Shown here: one piece after another, positions 6,482 to 6,629 of the stretch
Layout of the letters: every line of letters begins with the position of its first letter
How positions within the stretch are numbered: the first letter of the stretch is position 1
Source: Candidatus Nanopelagicaceae bacterium
Lineage (GTDB): Bacteria > Actinomycetota > Actinomycetes > Nanopelagicales > Nanopelagicaceae
Length of the DNA stretch: 6,629 nucleotides
Direction of reading: 5' to 3'
Assembly: GCA_947489825.1 (NCBI GenBank)
Contig: CANLFL010000046.1
Span: 1-6,629, forward strand
The notes under the pieces: model-generated
What the model saw: only the letters and a program-made list of their open reading frames with translations
Databases searched by the model: none
What the model was told of the DNA's origin: nothing
Translations under genes and position numbers: made by a program

Positions 6482-6627
6482 AGAGATTGAGCGGCGGTGC
6501 GTGCGAGGTAAGAAACTCGCTCCACCGCCTTTCTCTTTATTACACATTGCGCAATATGGCGCTCACCATCGTAGAGATCACAGAGAAAATGAACTTCGCG
6601 GCCATCCACATCAATACAGCGAGCAGT
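6472..6627 (-). CDS. Unidentified protein, C-terminal part, cut off by the right edge
   Basis: Read on the minus strand from 6627, 51 codons stay open to TAA at 6472-6474. The translation is coding-like: two strand-turn segments around VDGRE and YDGER, then a probable amphipathic helix (KAVERVSYLARTAAQSLI). Most of the first 29 codons end in a pyrimidine and many begin with G. Three cysteines and two histidines fall in the first 28 residues. I do not recognise the family. The frame passes through the sodN terminator hairpin, which is awkward though possible for tightly packed convergent genes. Alternatives are a very hydrophobic minus-strand frame ending in TAATAA at 6537-6542, just before the hairpin, or a plus-strand frame from ATG at 6556. 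The data do not settle the choice. Confidence 0.35.
   Translation of the reverse strand, partial: TARCIDVDGREVHFLCDLYDGERHIAQCVIKRKAVERVSYLARTAAQSLIN
6493..6538 (+). terminator. Intrinsic terminator downstream of sodN
   Basis: GGCGGTG (6493-6499) pairs with CACCGCC (6523-6529), and GCGAG (6503-6507) pairs with CTCGC (6516-6520). This forms a two-part stem of 12 base pairs with a small internal loop and an 8-base apical loop. TTTCTCTTT follows at once (6530-6538). It begins 33 bases after the sodN stop. On the minus strand the stem is not followed by a T-run, so it should work mainly for sodN. Confidence 0.8.
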
Positions 6628-6629
6628 GC

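Noticed and set aside
6546..6555. Perfect palindrome ATTGCGCAAT
   Set aside because: Ten bases, single copy, probably inside coding sequence. It is not enough to call an operator.

Overview
This 6.6 kb window looks like chromosomal DNA from an actinobacterium. The best markers are a 1259-residue fused 2-oxoglutarate decarboxylase/dehydrogenase (Kgd), an arrangement typical of Actinobacteria, and a nickel superoxide dismutase (SodN) next to its maturation peptidase (SodX). Base composition is moderate: sampled kgd lines are about 47-52% G+C. Several gaps are very short, for example 16 bp between kgd and sodX. Together these suggest a streamlined, moderate-GC aquatic actinobacterium, such as the freshwater acI/Nanopelagicales or Luna-type lineages. 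The lineage is an inference; the class-level placement is firmer.

Layout. Positions 3-878 (+) hold the 3' part of a gluzincin-type (HExxH) metallopeptidase-like protein that starts outside the window. It converges on an SDR-family oxidoreductase at 933-1718 (-), with a 54 bp gap and no convincing terminator. From 1719 to 1924 lies a 206 bp divergent intergenic region between the SDR gene and kgd. It is unusually GC-rich (about 61% over 1761-1880) and contains a perfect 11-bp inverted repeat that brackets further pairing sequence. It is the most notable unexplained element here. kgd fills 1925-5704 (+) behind a strong Shine-Dalgarno sequence.

kgd converges on sodX (5721-6065, -). sodX and sodN (6064-6459, +) are divergent, with start codons that touch or nearly touch. 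A (AATT)4 repeat and a strong intrinsic terminator follow sodN. The right edge (6472-6627, -) probably holds the 3' end of a further unidentified gene whose reading frame runs through the terminator hairpin.

Functional picture. Kgd provides the 2-oxoglutarate oxidation step of the TCA cycle. SodN detoxifies superoxide after removal of its leader, presumably by SodX. The SDR and the peptidase-like protein have no assigned substrates. No mobile elements, tRNA or rRNA genes, or CRISPR arrays were seen. The genes belong to known families. The candidates for new biology are the structured kgd/SDR intergenic element and the compressed sodN/sodX control region.
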